From the NCBI RefSeq assembly GCF_900112185.1, contig NZ_FOKP01000011.1:62001-126000 (forward strand): 64,000 nt of DNA, written 5' to 3'. The notes beneath the pieces are model-generated. The model searched no databases and had not been told where the DNA came from. It was given only the letters and a program-made list of their open reading frames with translations. Source of the stretch: Allobosea sp. CRIB-10 (GTDB lineage Bacteria > Pseudomonadota > Alphaproteobacteria > Rhizobiales > Beijerinckiaceae). This document shows, piece after piece, positions 37,855 to 46,806 of this stretch (position 1 is its first letter; each line of letters starts with the position of its first letter). Position numbers and translations under genes: made by a program.

Positions 37855-39177
37855 TCACACCGGCAGCGTGCCGTTGGCGGCCAACACCTCGCCGGCGAGG
37901 TAGAGCGAGCCGCAGATCAGGATGCGAGGCGGGCCCTTCCAGTCGCGCCGGGCGATCTCCATCAGCGCCTGCTCGACGGAGCCGGCGACTTCGGCCTTCA
38001 GACCCGCTTCGCGCGCCAGCGTCGCGACCTCCTCGGCCGTGCGCGCCGCGAGCTGGTTCTGGATCGAGACCGCGAACAGGCCCTGCGCCAGTCCCTTGAA
38101 ATGACCGAGCGTGGCGCGCGCATCCTTGGTCGCGAGCAGGCCGGCGATCATCACCAGCGGGGCGGGATTCTTCTCCTCGAGATCGGCCATCGCCTGGGCG
38201 AGCACGCGGCCGCCATCGGGATTGTGGCCGCCGTCGAGCCAGAGCTCGGCGCCGGCGGGAGCGAGTTCGGCGAGCTTGCCGCGCGCCAGCCTCTGCAGGC
38301 GGGCCGGCCACTCCGCCTCGGTCATGCCGCGCTCGAAAGCCGAAGCCGGCAGGCCGCCATAGCCGGCGGCGCGCAGGGCCGCGATCGCGGTGCCGGCATT
38401 GATGTGCTGATGGCGCCCGGCGAGGCGCGGCAGGGCTAAGTCGAGCAGGCCGTCGGCGTCTTCATAGACCAGTCGGCCGCCATTCTCATGGACGCTGAAG
38501 TCCTGCATCCCGACCAGGATCTTCGCGGCGCCGACCCGCTCGGCTGCAGCTTCCAGCACGGCGGTCGGCTCCGGCTCCTGCGGCGCGATCACCGCCGGGG
38601 CGCCGCGCTTGAAGATGCCGGCCTTCTCGCCGGCGATCTTGGTGACGGTGTCGCCGAGATATTCGGAATGGTCGAGCGAGACCGGCGTCACCACCGTGCA
38701 GGCGGGGTGGTCGATGACGTTGGTCGCATCGAAGCGCCCGCCGAGGCCGACCTCGAGCAGCACGACATCGGCCTTGTGCTCGGAGAAGAGCAGGAAGGCG
38801 GCAGCGTTGGTGATCTCGAAGAAGGTGATGGGATCGCCGGCATTGGCCTTCTCGCAGCGCTCCAGCGCGTCGACCAGCAGCGCTTCGTCGACGAAGCGCC
38901 CGCCGCCCGGCCGGCCGAGCCGGATGCGCTCATGGAAACGCACCAGATGCGGCGAGGTGTAGACATGGACCGAAAGGCCGGCCGCTTCGAGGATCGCCCG
39001 CATGAAGGCGATGGTCGAGCCCTTGCCGTTGGTGCCGGCGACATGGATCACCGGCGGCAGCGTCTTCTGCGGGTCGCCCAGCCGCTCCAGCAGACGCAGG
39101 ATGCGCCCGAGCGAGAGGTCGATCAGCTTGGGATGCAGCGCGAGAAAGCGCGCCAGCAGGAGGTCGGATGTGCTCAT
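37855..39177 (-). CDS. folC: Bifunctional folylpolyglutamate/dihydrofolate synthase
   Basis: This 440-aa Mur-ligase-type enzyme adds glutamate to folates. It has the ATP loop VAGTNGKGST (46-55), the FEITNAAAFLLFS segment, LLEVGLGGRFDATN and the C-terminal LWLDGGHNPDGG. It follows accD in a trpA-accD-folC minus-strand block. Its 3' end meets a PIN toxin gene end to end. Confidence 0.95.
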   Translation of the reverse strand: MSTSDLLLARFLALHPKLIDLSLGRILRLLERLGDPQKTLPPVIHVAGTNGKGSTIAFMRAILEAAGLSVHVYTSPHLVRFHERIRLGRPGGGRFVDEALLVDALERCEKANAGDPITFFEITNAAAFLLFSEHKADVVLLEVGLGGRFDATNVIDHPACTVVTPVSLDHSEYLGDTVTKIAGEKAGIFKRGAPAVIAPQEPEPTAVLEAAAERVGAAKILVGMQDFSVHENGGRLVYEDADGLLDLALPRLAGRHQHINAGTAIAALRAAGYGGLPASAFERGMTEAEWPARLQRLARGKLAELAPAGAELWLDGGHNPDGGRVLAQAMADLEEKNPAPLVMIAGLLATKDARATLGHFKGLAQGLFAVSIQNQLAARTAEEVATLAREAGLKAEVAGSVEQALMEIARRDWKGPPRILICGSLYLAGEVLAANGTLPV

Positions 39178-39211
39178 GCGGACACCGGCCTCCCGGCCGG
39201 GGTGGAAGCGA

Positions 39212-40108
39212 TCAAGCGGCGGCCGGCTGCGGCTCGGGTTCAGGGACGTTGACAGCCGGGAGCGGCTGCTTGGTCAAAAGCCGGCCGAGTCGTGCCAAAG
39301 TCGCCGGGATTTGGTGACGATGCACGACCATGTCGACCATGCCGTGCTCCTTAAGATACTCGGCGCGCTGGAAGCCATCAGGCAGCTTTTCGCGGATCGT
39401 CTGCTCGATAACCCGCGGCCCGGCGAAGCCGATGAGGGCGCCGGGTTCGGCGATGTGGACGTCACCCAGCATGGCATAGGAGGCCGTGATGCCGCCGGTC
39501 GTCGGATCGGTCAGCACCACCAGATACGGCAGTTTCGCCGCCTTCAAACGCCGCACCGCGACGGTCGTGCGCGGCATCTGCATCAGCGACAGCATACCCT
39601 CTTGCATGCGCATCCCGCCGCCGCAGGCGAACACCACCAGCGGGGTCTTCTTCTCCAGCGCCGTCTCGGCGGCCTTGATGAAGGCCTCGCCGGCGGCCAT
39701 GCCGAGCGAGCCGCCCATGAAGTGAAAGTCCTGCACCGCGACCGTCATCGGCAGGCCCTGGACTCGGCCGAAGCCGACCTTGAAGGCGTCGCTTGCTCCG
39801 GTCTTGGTGCGGGCGTCCTTGATCCGGTCCGTGTAGCGCTTCTCGTCGCGGAACTTCAGCGGATCGGCCACCGCCTCCGGCAGGGCGACGTCGATCCACT
39901 TGCCCTCGTCGAAGGTCAGCCGCAGGCGGTCCTGCGCGGTGACGCGCATATGGTGGTCCGAGCCGGGGATGACCCAGCCATTGGCCTCGACATCCTTGTG
40001 GAAGACCATCTGCCCGGAATCCGGGCACTTGATCCAGAGATTCTCCGGGGTCTCGCGCTTGAACAGCGTCTTGATGCGCGGACGGACGACTTCGGAAATC
40101 CAGTTCAT
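39212..40108 (-). CDS. accD: Acetyl-CoA carboxylase carboxyltransferase subunit beta
   Basis: This 298-aa subunit passes the carboxyl group to acetyl-CoA with AccA. Family blocks are intact ([64 protein letters not shown]). The N-terminal zinc ribbon is broken: Cys28 remains, but the other three expected Cys are Ser31, Ile47 and Ser50. The ATG at 40108 gives the standard start. It sits 34 bases after trpA and 34 before folC. Confidence 0.96.
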   Translation of the reverse strand: MNWISEVVRPRIKTLFKRETPENLWIKCPDSGQMVFHKDVEANGWVIPGSDHHMRVTAQDRLRLTFDEGKWIDVALPEAVADPLKFRDEKRYTDRIKDARTKTGASDAFKVGFGRVQGLPMTVAVQDFHFMGGSLGMAAGEAFIKAAETALEKKTPLVVFACGGGMRMQEGMLSLMQMPRTTVAVRRLKAAKLPYLVVLTDPTTGGITASYAMLGDVHIAEPGALIGFAGPRVIEQTIREKLPDGFQRAEYLKEHGMVDMVVHRHQIPATLARLGRLLTKQPLPAVNVPEPEPQPAAA

Positions 40109-40142
40109 CGGATCATCCTTGAATGACGCTAGCGCAGCCGGC

Positions 40143-40991
40143 TCAGGCGGTAGCTTTTGCGACCGAGTGGACGCCGGCGGCGAGCTCTGCGACCAGCGAG
40201 GTGACAGCCGAAACCGTCTTTTCCGTGGCCTTGCCCTCGCCATCGAGCGAGAGCCGGACGCGATCGACCAGGGCCGAGCCGACGACGACGCCGTCGGCGC
40301 CCTTGGCGATCGCGATCGCATCCTCCGGCGTCTTGACGCCGAAGCCGACCGCGACGGGCAGCGTCGTATGCTGCTTGATCCGGGCGACCGCCGCGCCGAC
40401 CGTGTCGTAATCGGCGATCGCGCCGCCGGTCACGCCGGTCATCGAGACGTAATAGACGAAGCCGGAGGTGTTCTGCAGCACGCGCGGCAGGCGCTTGTCG
40501 TCGGTGGTCGGCGTCGCCAGGCGGATGAAGCTGACGCCCGCGGCCAGTGCCGGCAGGCAGAGCTCCTCGTCCTCCTCCGGCGGCAGGTCGACGACGATCA
40601 GCCCGTCGATCCCGGCGGCGCGGGCGTCCTTGAGGAAGGCGGCGACGCCATAGGCCCAGATCGGGTTGTAATAGCCCATCAGCACGATCGGCGTGTCGTG
40701 GCCGGCCTTGCGGAAGGCGGCGACCATCGCGAGCGTCTTCTTGAGCGTCTGCCCGGCCTTGAGCGCGCGCTGGCCGGCGAGCTGGACCGGCACGCCGTCC
40801 GCCATCGGATCGGTGAAGGGCACGCCGAGCTCGATGATGTCGGCCCCGGCCGCCGGCAAGGCGTTCAGGATCGCGCTGCCGGTGTCGAAGTCGGGATCGC
40901 CGGCGGTGACATAGGTCACCAGCGCGGCACGGCCAGCGGCGGCACAGGCGGCAAAGCGGGCTTCGATGCGGGCTTGTCCAGTCTCGGTCAT
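40143..40991 (-). CDS. trpA: Tryptophan synthase alpha chain
   Basis: This 282-aa TIM-barrel subunit releases indole from indole-glycerol phosphate. Catalytic Glu54 ([12 protein letters not shown]) and Asp65 (MADGVP) are present, with [10 protein letters not shown] for phosphate binding. It is on the strand opposite to trpF-trpB and starts the trpA-accD-folC block, so TrpA and TrpB are made from separate transcripts here. Confidence 0.96.
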   Translation of the reverse strand: MTETGQARIEARFAACAAAGRAALVTYVTAGDPDFDTGSAILNALPAAGADIIELGVPFTDPMADGVPVQLAGQRALKAGQTLKKTLAMVAAFRKAGHDTPIVLMGYYNPIWAYGVAAFLKDARAAGIDGLIVVDLPPEEDEELCLPALAAGVSFIRLATPTTDDKRLPRVLQNTSGFVYYVSMTGVTGGAIADYDTVGAAVARIKQHTTLPVAVGFGVKTPEDAIAIAKGADGVVVGSALVDRVRLSLDGEGKATEKTVSAVTSLVAELAAGVHSVAKATA

Positions 40992-41049
40992 GCCGGAGCG
41001 GTTAGCATGGCCGCGCCCGGCTGGCGAGAGGGCGTCGGTTCTCGCAGGA

Positions 41050-41436
41050 TCAGGCGAAGCTGGCGCCGCGGTCCGCCAGCAACACGCGCAACACCGAGCG
41101 ATGGCAACGCGCCTCGTCCTCGCAATAGCAGCCGACCGAGAAATCGCTGCCATGCGAGAGGGTCGCGAGCAGGTCGAGCGCATGGCGCGGCGCCGGCTCG
41201 GCCATCTCAGCCTTGAAGGCGCGGGTGAAGCCGGCCCAGTCCTTCTCCGTTTCGGCGGCCTTGGCTTGCGCCATCAATTCGGGCGTCGGCGACAGCACCG
41301 GAAACCAGACGTCGAACCAGTTCTCGCTGGCATAGCGCTCCTTGGGCACGCCGCGTGGCACGCGCCGGACCGTACCGATGCGCGTGCCCTCGTCGGCTTC
41401 GCGCGCACTGCCGAGACGGACGACGCGGACGCTCAT
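41050..41436 (-). CDS. DUF488 domain protein
   Basis: This 128-aa protein of the DUF488 family shows [31 protein letters not shown] and the C-terminal Cys motif [19 protein letters not shown]. The function is unknown. The start at 41436 matches the family N-terminus. It is divergent from toxin-antitoxin module 2. Confidence 0.78.
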   Translation of the reverse strand: MSVRVVRLGSAREADEGTRIGTVRRVPRGVPKERYASENWFDVWFPVLSPTPELMAQAKAAETEKDWAGFTRAFKAEMAEPAPRHALDLLATLSHGSDFSVGCYCEDEARCHRSVLRVLLADRGASFA

Positions 41437-41490
41437 GGCTCTGTCCTTCAGCTCGATCGCGCTTGCATTCCCGCCGCGCGCTATCCATAA

Positions 41491-41510
41491 ATGTAGTGAC
41501 ATCACTACAT
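41491..41510. promoter_or_regulatory. Operator of toxin-antitoxin module 2
   Basis: ATGTAGTGACATCACTACAT has perfect 9-bp arms and ends 12 bases before the antitoxin start. The ATGTAG...CTACAT ends and the 20-bp span equal those of the module 1 operator at 37134. Confidence 0.7.
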
Positions 41511-41522
41511 CGGGGGGCCGTC

Positions 41523-41768
41523 ATGGTGAAGACGGTTTCGGCTGCGCAGGCCAATCGCGAATTCTCCAAGCTGATGAAGCTCGCCGAGAGCGGCGAGCGC
41601 GTCGTCGTGACCTCGCGCGGCCAGCCGAAGGTGCAGATCACCCGCGTTGAGGAGCCCGACGCCGAAAAGGCGCGGCGGCGCGAGGCGTTCGACAGGCTGA
41701 CGACCTGGCTGAACAGCCGGCCGGTCCAGAATTTTCCGAAGCTGACGCGCGACGACTTCTACGACTGA
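41523..41768 (+). CDS. Phd/YefM-type antitoxin
   Basis: This 81-aa protein opens with the Phd/YefM fold (VSAAQANREFSKLMKLAESGERVVVTSRGQPKVQITRV) and ends with a toxin-binding tail (NSRPVQNFPKLTRDDFYD). A G-rich site (GGGGGG) precedes ATG 41523. It overlaps the toxin start by one base (TGATG). Confidence 0.9.
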   Translation: MVKTVSAAQANREFSKLMKLAESGERVVVTSRGQPKVQITRVEEPDAEKARRREAFDRLTTWLNSRPVQNFPKLTRDDFYD

Positions 41769-42220
41769 TGCTCGTCGCCTTCGACACGAATGTCCTGATC
41801 TATGCGGGCCGCTTCAACGATGAGGAGCGGGCGGCCAAGGCGAATGCAATCCGCGACGCTTTGCCGCCGGAGCAGTCGGTCATTCCCACGCAAGTTATCG
41901 GCGAATTCTACCATGCGATTGTCGGCAAGTTCCGGATCGACCGGCGGGAGGCGGCTCGTGCCTGCGAATGGCTGCGCCTCAGCGCCCATGTGCGGGCGGC
42001 GACCGAGAGGGATTTCACCGAAGCCCTGTCCCTTTCGGCCACCCATAACCTACAATTCTGGGATGCGCTCATCCTCGTCACGGCCGCGGAGGCCGGCTGC
42101 GCGCTGCTTCTGTCCGAAGACATGCAGGACGGGTTCGTCCATCGCGGCGTGACGGTCGCCAATCCCTTCGCCGACCCGCTGCATCCGCTTCTCGCGGATG
42201 CCTTGAGGCATCACGGCTGA
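41768..42220 (+). CDS. VapC-like PIN domain toxin
   Basis: This 150-aa PIN protein has Asp6 (VAFDTNVLIYA), Glu46 (QVIGEFYHAI), Asp99 (LQFWDALIL) and the Ser-Glu-Asp segment at 116-118 (LLLSEDMQDG), the expected metal-binding acids. The family differs in detail from the module 1 toxin. Its stop is 6 bases from that of the convergent formamidase gene. Confidence 0.88.
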   Translation: MLVAFDTNVLIYAGRFNDEERAAKANAIRDALPPEQSVIPTQVIGEFYHAIVGKFRIDRREAARACEWLRLSAHVRAATERDFTEALSLSATHNLQFWDALILVTAAEAGCALLLSEDMQDGFVHRGVTVANPFADPLHPLLADALRHHG

Positions 42221-42226
42221 CCAGGA

Positions 42227-43162
42227 CTACGCCACCAGGCTCTTCGGCAGCATGCAATGGATGCCCTTGGAGCCGTTGACGGTCTGGGTGACGCGCAGAT
42301 CGGCGGCTACGCTGCAGAGCATATAGGCCTCGTCGCGCGTCAGTTTCGTCCGCGAGGTGATCAGGTCGATCATCTCCCGCAGCGCATCTTTCGCGCAGAT
42401 GTCGAGATCGGGATCGATGCCCATTGTGATGTGGTGGCCTTTCGTCTCCGCCCGCGGCATCGCATGGGACAGATCCTCGCGCAGATGGAACTCGAACGTG
42501 CCTTCCAATGCCGTCTCGATCGCGGTGATGCAGACCTCGCCGTCGCCCTGCGCGCCATGGCCGTCGCCGCAGGAGAACAGCGCGCCCTCGACGAAGACCG
42601 GCAGATAGAGCGTCGCGCCGGCGCCGAGTTCCTTGTTGTCGAGATTGCCGCCGAAGGCGCGCGGGATCAGCGAGGTCACCCGGCCCCAATGCGCCGGCGG
42701 CGCCGTGCCCATTACCCCGAAGAACGGCGCGAGCGGCAATTCCATGCCCCAGGGCAGCTTGGCGATGTTCCGCTCGCGGTCGAGATGGATGTAGCGGAAG
42801 GCGTGATAGTCGAACTCGTCCGGCAGCGTGCCGCCGAGCGGGCGGAACATGGTGTAGCCGTAATCGGTGCGCGGGCTGACGCTCCTGATCTGCACCTCGA
42901 GCACCTGGCCGGGTTTGGCCCCCCTCACCGCGATCGGGCCAGTGAGGATGTGGCCGGGCAACATGCGCTCGGCCTTGTCATGGATCTCGTGGATCTCCGG
43001 CGGGATCGTCGCGTTGCCCTCGGGCTGATGGGTGGCGCCACCGGTGACGGTGCGGATGGTGACGCTGTCGCCACTCTCGATCTCCAGCACCGGCTTCAGA
43101 CTGGCGTCGAAATAGCCCCAGTGGCAGGTGGCGAGCGAAGCGTCGAGCTGGTGATGCGCCAT
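42227..43162 (-). CDS. Acetamidase/formamidase family protein
   Basis: This 311-aa member of the FmdA/AmdA family shows SGDSVTIRTVTGGATHQPEG, GHILTGPIAVRGAKPGQVLEVQI, GNLDNKELGAGATLYLPVFVEGALFSCGDGHGAQGDGEV and ISR-type segments. The family hydrolyses short amides to ammonia and acid. It is preceded 17 bases upstream by a permease gene of the EamA type. The amide used is not known. Confidence 0.88.
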   Translation of the reverse strand: MAHHQLDASLATCHWGYFDASLKPVLEIESGDSVTIRTVTGGATHQPEGNATIPPEIHEIHDKAERMLPGHILTGPIAVRGAKPGQVLEVQIRSVSPRTDYGYTMFRPLGGTLPDEFDYHAFRYIHLDRERNIAKLPWGMELPLAPFFGVMGTAPPAHWGRVTSLIPRAFGGNLDNKELGAGATLYLPVFVEGALFSCGDGHGAQGDGEVCITAIETALEGTFEFHLREDLSHAMPRAETKGHHITMGIDPDLDICAKDALREMIDLITSRTKLTRDEAYMLCSVAADLRVTQTVNGSKGIHCMLPKSLVA

Positions 43163-43179
43163 GGTCTGTCCGTTGGTCG

Positions 43180-44274
43180 TCAGGGTGGAGAGGAGAGGTC
43201 GGAGCCGGGGTGGCCGCGGGCATTGCGGCGCATGGTGTAGAGCGTCGCGCCGATGACGATGGCGGCGCCGGCCAGCGTCGTCAGCGTCGGCACCTCCGAG
43301 AAGAAAACGAAGCCGGTGAAGGCCGCAAGGATCAGGCGGCTGAAATCGAGCGGCGCCAGGGCGGCGGCCTCGCCGACCTGATAAGCCTTGGTGATCAGCC
43401 ATTGCCCGGCCGTGCCGAACAGGCTGAGCAGCACCAGCCAGAACCATTGCTCAGGCGTAGGCCAGACCCAGAAGGCAAAGGCCGGCCAGGCGAGCACGAC
43501 CATCAGGACGAGGCCCTGGTAGATCAGGATCGTCTCGGTGCGCTCGCTGGTGCCGAGGATACGCACGCTAACGGTGATGCCGGCGCCGAACAGCGCCCCG
43601 CCGACCGCCATCAGCGCCCAGACGTTCAAGCCCTCGCTCGAGGGGTTGAGCATGATCAGCACGCCGGCGAAGCCGAGGATCGTCGCGATCCAGCGCGCCG
43701 CATCGACGCGCTCCTTCAGGATCAGCACCGCTGCGACGGTGACGAACAGCACTTGGCTGAAGCTGATCGCCGTCGCCTGGGCGAGCGGGATGTAGAGCAG
43801 GGCGCTGAAGCCGCAGAGCATCGAGGCCAGCGTGGTCAGGCCGCGGAAGATCTGCAGGCCGGGCCGGTCGGTCTTGAAGGCCAATGGCAGGCTGCGGCCA
43901 GCGATTATGCAGACCACCGCGCTCATGATGATCTGGCGGATCATCAGCGTCTCGACCAACGGGATCGCCTTGCCCAGATGTTTGAAGGCGCCGACCATCA
44001 CCGCATAAACCAGCAGCGCCGTGATCATGTAGACGGTGCCGCGCAGATTCGGGCTCGCGCGGCGCCACCACAGGCGCGCGCGATTGCGGCGCGCGGTGAG
44101 CCAACCCTCCCGAGACGGAGCGGACAGGACCGGCGGCAGCGGTCGCTCCGGGGAGAGCGATTCGAGAGGGTCTGCTGGACTGCCGTCTTCGTTCGCGGGC
44201 GCAGGCAGCGCTTCAGCGAGGCCGAGGCTTTCGCTGCCGCGACCAGTCGCTTCCGAAAGGCGGTCTTCGCTCAT
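43180..44274 (-). CDS. EamA/DMT family transporter
   Basis: This 364-aa protein has ten predicted membrane helices in two EamA repeats and an unusually long cytoplasmic N-terminus of about 75 residues rich in Glu, Pro and Ser. It likely exports a metabolite. It is first in a two-gene unit with the formamidase-like gene. The 231-bp gap to the divergent AbrB-family gene shows no further gene. Confidence 0.85.
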   Translation of the reverse strand: MSEDRLSEATGRGSESLGLAEALPAPANEDGSPADPLESLSPERPLPPVLSAPSREGWLTARRNRARLWWRRASPNLRGTVYMITALLVYAVMVGAFKHLGKAIPLVETLMIRQIIMSAVVCIIAGRSLPLAFKTDRPGLQIFRGLTTLASMLCGFSALLYIPLAQATAISFSQVLFVTVAAVLILKERVDAARWIATILGFAGVLIMLNPSSEGLNVWALMAVGGALFGAGITVSVRILGTSERTETILIYQGLVLMVVLAWPAFAFWVWPTPEQWFWLVLLSLFGTAGQWLITKAYQVGEAAALAPLDFSRLILAAFTGFVFFSEVPTLTTLAGAAIVIGATLYTMRRNARGHPGSDLSSPP

Positions 44275-44505
44275 GGCTGCCCCGAGCCGGGCGGACGATG
44301 CCGACGGCCTATCAGATATCCTGCAGGATTGGACTGTCGCCGATTTTTCTTCCGTTCGTCAGCGGCTTACGGACATGGCAGGGTTGCTCGTCACGGTTGC
44401 CGCCACGTCTCTGCGCTCTGCCGCGATGGCAAGGGCGGCATGCCGACAAAGCCCTGTCATCGCCATGCGAATGGCGTATAGCAGCGCCGTGGCTCTGCCA
44501 TAGGC

Positions 44506-45627
44506 ATGCGTCCGGGGGAGGTGATCGGGGCAATGCGGGATCTGCTGAGGGATGCGATCGACGGCATCAGCGAATTGTCGCCGCGACGCTTTCCCTGGCG
44601 CCGTTTTCTGTTCGCCCTCGCGCTCGGCACCGTAGGCGGCTGGCTCTTTGCCTATTACCGCTTGCCATTGCCCTGGATGCTCGGCTCGATGGTGTTCTGC
44701 ACCGTGGCCGCAATCGCCCGCTCCCCCGTTGCGGCGCCGCCGGTGATTCGCCCGCCCATGTCGGCGGTAATCGGCGTGATGCTCGGCTCCGGCTTCAAAC
44801 CGGAGATCATCGCCCAGATGCCGAACTGGCTGCCGACGATCGGCGGGCTGGTGCTGTTCATGGTCGCCTGCGGCCTGTGCTGCGTCACCTATTTCCGCCG
44901 CGTCGCCGGCTATGACCGTATCACCGCCTTCTTTTCAGGGATGCCGGGCGGCCTCGTCGAGATGGTGATCACCGGCGAGGAGAAGGGCGGCGATGCCCGC
45001 ACCATCGCGCTGATCCACTCAGCTCGCATCCTGCTGGTGGTGATGACGCTGCCCTTCATCGTGCAATGGCTCGAAGGCGTCTCGCTCGGCGTCAACCGCA
45101 ATCCGGGCCCGTCGATGTTCCAGACGCCGGCCTTGGGTTGGTTCTGGCTGGTCGCCAGCGCGATCGCCGGCGTGATGCTCGCCCATGCGCTGCGCATGCC
45201 GGCGAAGCAATTGCTCGGGCCGATGCTGGTCTCGGCGATCGTGCACCTCGTCGGCTTCAGCGATTCCGTGCCGCCCTACGAGATCGTCAACGTCGCCCAG
45301 CTCATCCTCGGCGTCACCATCGGCTGCCGCTTCGTCGGCACGCCGCCGCAGGCGATCCTGCGCATCCTGCTGATCTCCGTCGGCTCGACCGTGATCCTGG
45401 TGGCGCTGACGCTGGTCTTCGCCTTCGCCGTGGCGCATGTCTCGAGCTACAAGCCGGTGCCGCTGATCCTGGCCTATTCGCCGGGCGGCCTCGCCGAGAT
45501 GAGCCTGATTGCGCTGGCGCTGCACACCGAGGTCGCCTTCGTCGCGGCCCATCACATCATCCGGGTCTTCCTGGTGATGATCGGCGCCGGCCCGCTCTTC
45601 GGCTTCGTTGGCAGAAAGAAGCCGTAA
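44506..45627 (+). CDS. AbrB family membrane protein
   Basis: This 373-aa polytopic protein belongs to the AbrB (ammonia monooxygenase regulator) membrane family, PF05145. It has two repeated halves, each with a PWMLGSM/GPMLVSA-type segment and an SGMPGGLVEM or YSPGGLAEMSL loop. The family name is historical, and a transport role is suspected. ATG 44506 or the in-frame ATG at 44533 could be the start. Convergent with the WecG-like gene. Confidence 0.82.
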   Translation: MRPGEVIGAMRDLLRDAIDGISELSPRRFPWRRFLFALALGTVGGWLFAYYRLPLPWMLGSMVFCTVAAIARSPVAAPPVIRPPMSAVIGVMLGSGFKPEIIAQMPNWLPTIGGLVLFMVACGLCCVTYFRRVAGYDRITAFFSGMPGGLVEMVITGEEKGGDARTIALIHSARILLVVMTLPFIVQWLEGVSLGVNRNPGPSMFQTPALGWFWLVASAIAGVMLAHALRMPAKQLLGPMLVSAIVHLVGFSDSVPPYEIVNVAQLILGVTIGCRFVGTPPQAILRILLISVGSTVILVALTLVFAFAVAHVSSYKPVPLILAYSPGGLAEMSLIALALHTEVAFVAAHHIIRVFLVMIGAGPLFGFVGRKKP

Positions 45628-45633
45628 GCGCCC

Positions 45634-46482
45634 TCAGGCGCTCTGCCTGGCCAGCTTTTGACGCAGCACCCGCATGAGGAAGGCCGGGTTGCCGACGACA
45701 TAGCGCCGCCAAAGCCGGCGCGGCTCGAGCCAGAGGCGGTAGACCCATTCGACACGCAAGCTACGGAAGGCTTCCGGCGCCCGCGCCACCTCGCCGGCGA
45801 GGAAATCGAACAGTGCGCCGATGCCGGCCGCGACCGCGCAATGGCGGGCGTCGATATGATCGGCGATCCACTGCTCCTGCCGCGGATTACCGAAGGCGAC
45901 CAGCAGCAGGTCGGGCCGCTCATGCGCAAGCCGGGCGAGCAGGGCCGCCTCCTCGTGCGATCCGAAATAGCCGTGGCTCAGCACCGAGAAGCTATGCTGC
46001 GGATGGTCGGCCCGCAGCCGTGCCGCCGCGCGCTCGGCGACGCCCGGCCGGCCGCCGAGCAGCATCACGCGCAGCGGCCGCTTGCGGGTGGCGAGCATGG
46101 CCGGCGTGAGGTCGGTGCCGTTGAGATTGGCCGGGAAGGGCGCGCCGTAGAGCAGGCGCGAGCCGATGTCGACGCCGATTCCGTCCGGCAGGACCAGGAA
46201 CCCGGCGAGGCGCTCGCGCAGGCCGGCATCACCAGCGGCGATGTTGACCAGGTTGGCATTGCAATAGGCCAGATGCAGATGCCCGCCACCGTCGAAAGCA
46301 TGGTCGATCAGCGCGAGCGCCTCGTCGCGCGTCACTGCCGCGACCGGCACGCCGGCGATGTCGCGGCGCGGCGGTTCGGGAGGGGCGGCCAGGGCCGCCG
46401 GTCGCTGCGAGGGTTTGAAGAGAACGACGTTCATCTCGATCGCTGCTGGCGCACGCATCGCCATGCTGACGGCGTAGATCAT
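45634..46482 (-). CDS. WecG/TagA/CpsF family glycosyltransferase
   Basis: This 282-aa enzyme of the GT26 family has the landmarks YCNANLVNIAAGD, LVLPDGIGVDIGSRLLYG, MLLGGRPGVAERAAARL and LLVAFGNPRQEQWI. GT26 enzymes add a sugar to a lipid-linked acceptor for exopolysaccharide or wall polymers. Several starts are in frame; the ATG at 46434 is an alternative that keeps the whole domain. Divergent from the sugar-phosphate transferase at 46807, with which it probably works. Confidence 0.85.
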   Translation of the reverse strand: MIYAVSMAMRAPAAIEMNVVLFKPSQRPAALAAPPEPPRRDIAGVPVAAVTRDEALALIDHAFDGGGHLHLAYCNANLVNIAAGDAGLRERLAGFLVLPDGIGVDIGSRLLYGAPFPANLNGTDLTPAMLATRKRPLRVMLLGGRPGVAERAAARLRADHPQHSFSVLSHGYFGSHEEAALLARLAHERPDLLLVAFGNPRQEQWIADHIDARHCAVAAGIGALFDFLAGEVARAPEAFRSLRVEWVYRLWLEPRRLWRRYVVGNPAFLMRVLRQKLARQSA

Positions 46483-46613
46483 CGTCTTCGTTGGGTTTCT
46501 CGCGAGGGTCAAGCTGAACCCCCTGATAGGATGAACATCGCCTTTCCCTGATCCGATAGCTGGCCTGGTCGCGGCAGTCTGCGTCTTGTTTCGCGATGTG
46601 TTCCGGAATGGGA

Positions 46614-46628
46614 CATGTCTCGGACATG
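46614..46628. promoter_or_regulatory. Inverted repeat in the exopolysaccharide divergent promoter region
   Basis: CATGTC-TCG-GACATG is a perfect 6-bp inverted repeat in the 324-bp gap (46483-46806) between two divergent glycan genes. It is placed to regulate both. No regulator gene is adjacent. The rest of the gap shows no gene. Confidence 0.4.
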
Positions 46629-46806
46629 CTCGGCCCTGATCTTGCCGGATCATGCCGATTCCAGCGCATTTCCTTGAGATTTATCCGTCCGCAATCACGG
46701 CACCGCCCTTGCCACCTCGACCGACGAGGCGGCCGCCGGCGCATCTCCTTGTGCCGATCCGAACCGCCTGTGACCGGCCCCCGACGGTCTTGGAAGCGAG
46801 CGCGGT

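Noticed and set aside
37178..42220. Prophage or integrative element between the toxin-antitoxin modules
   Set aside because: No integrase, phage structural gene or tRNA attachment site is present, and the genes between are core metabolism.
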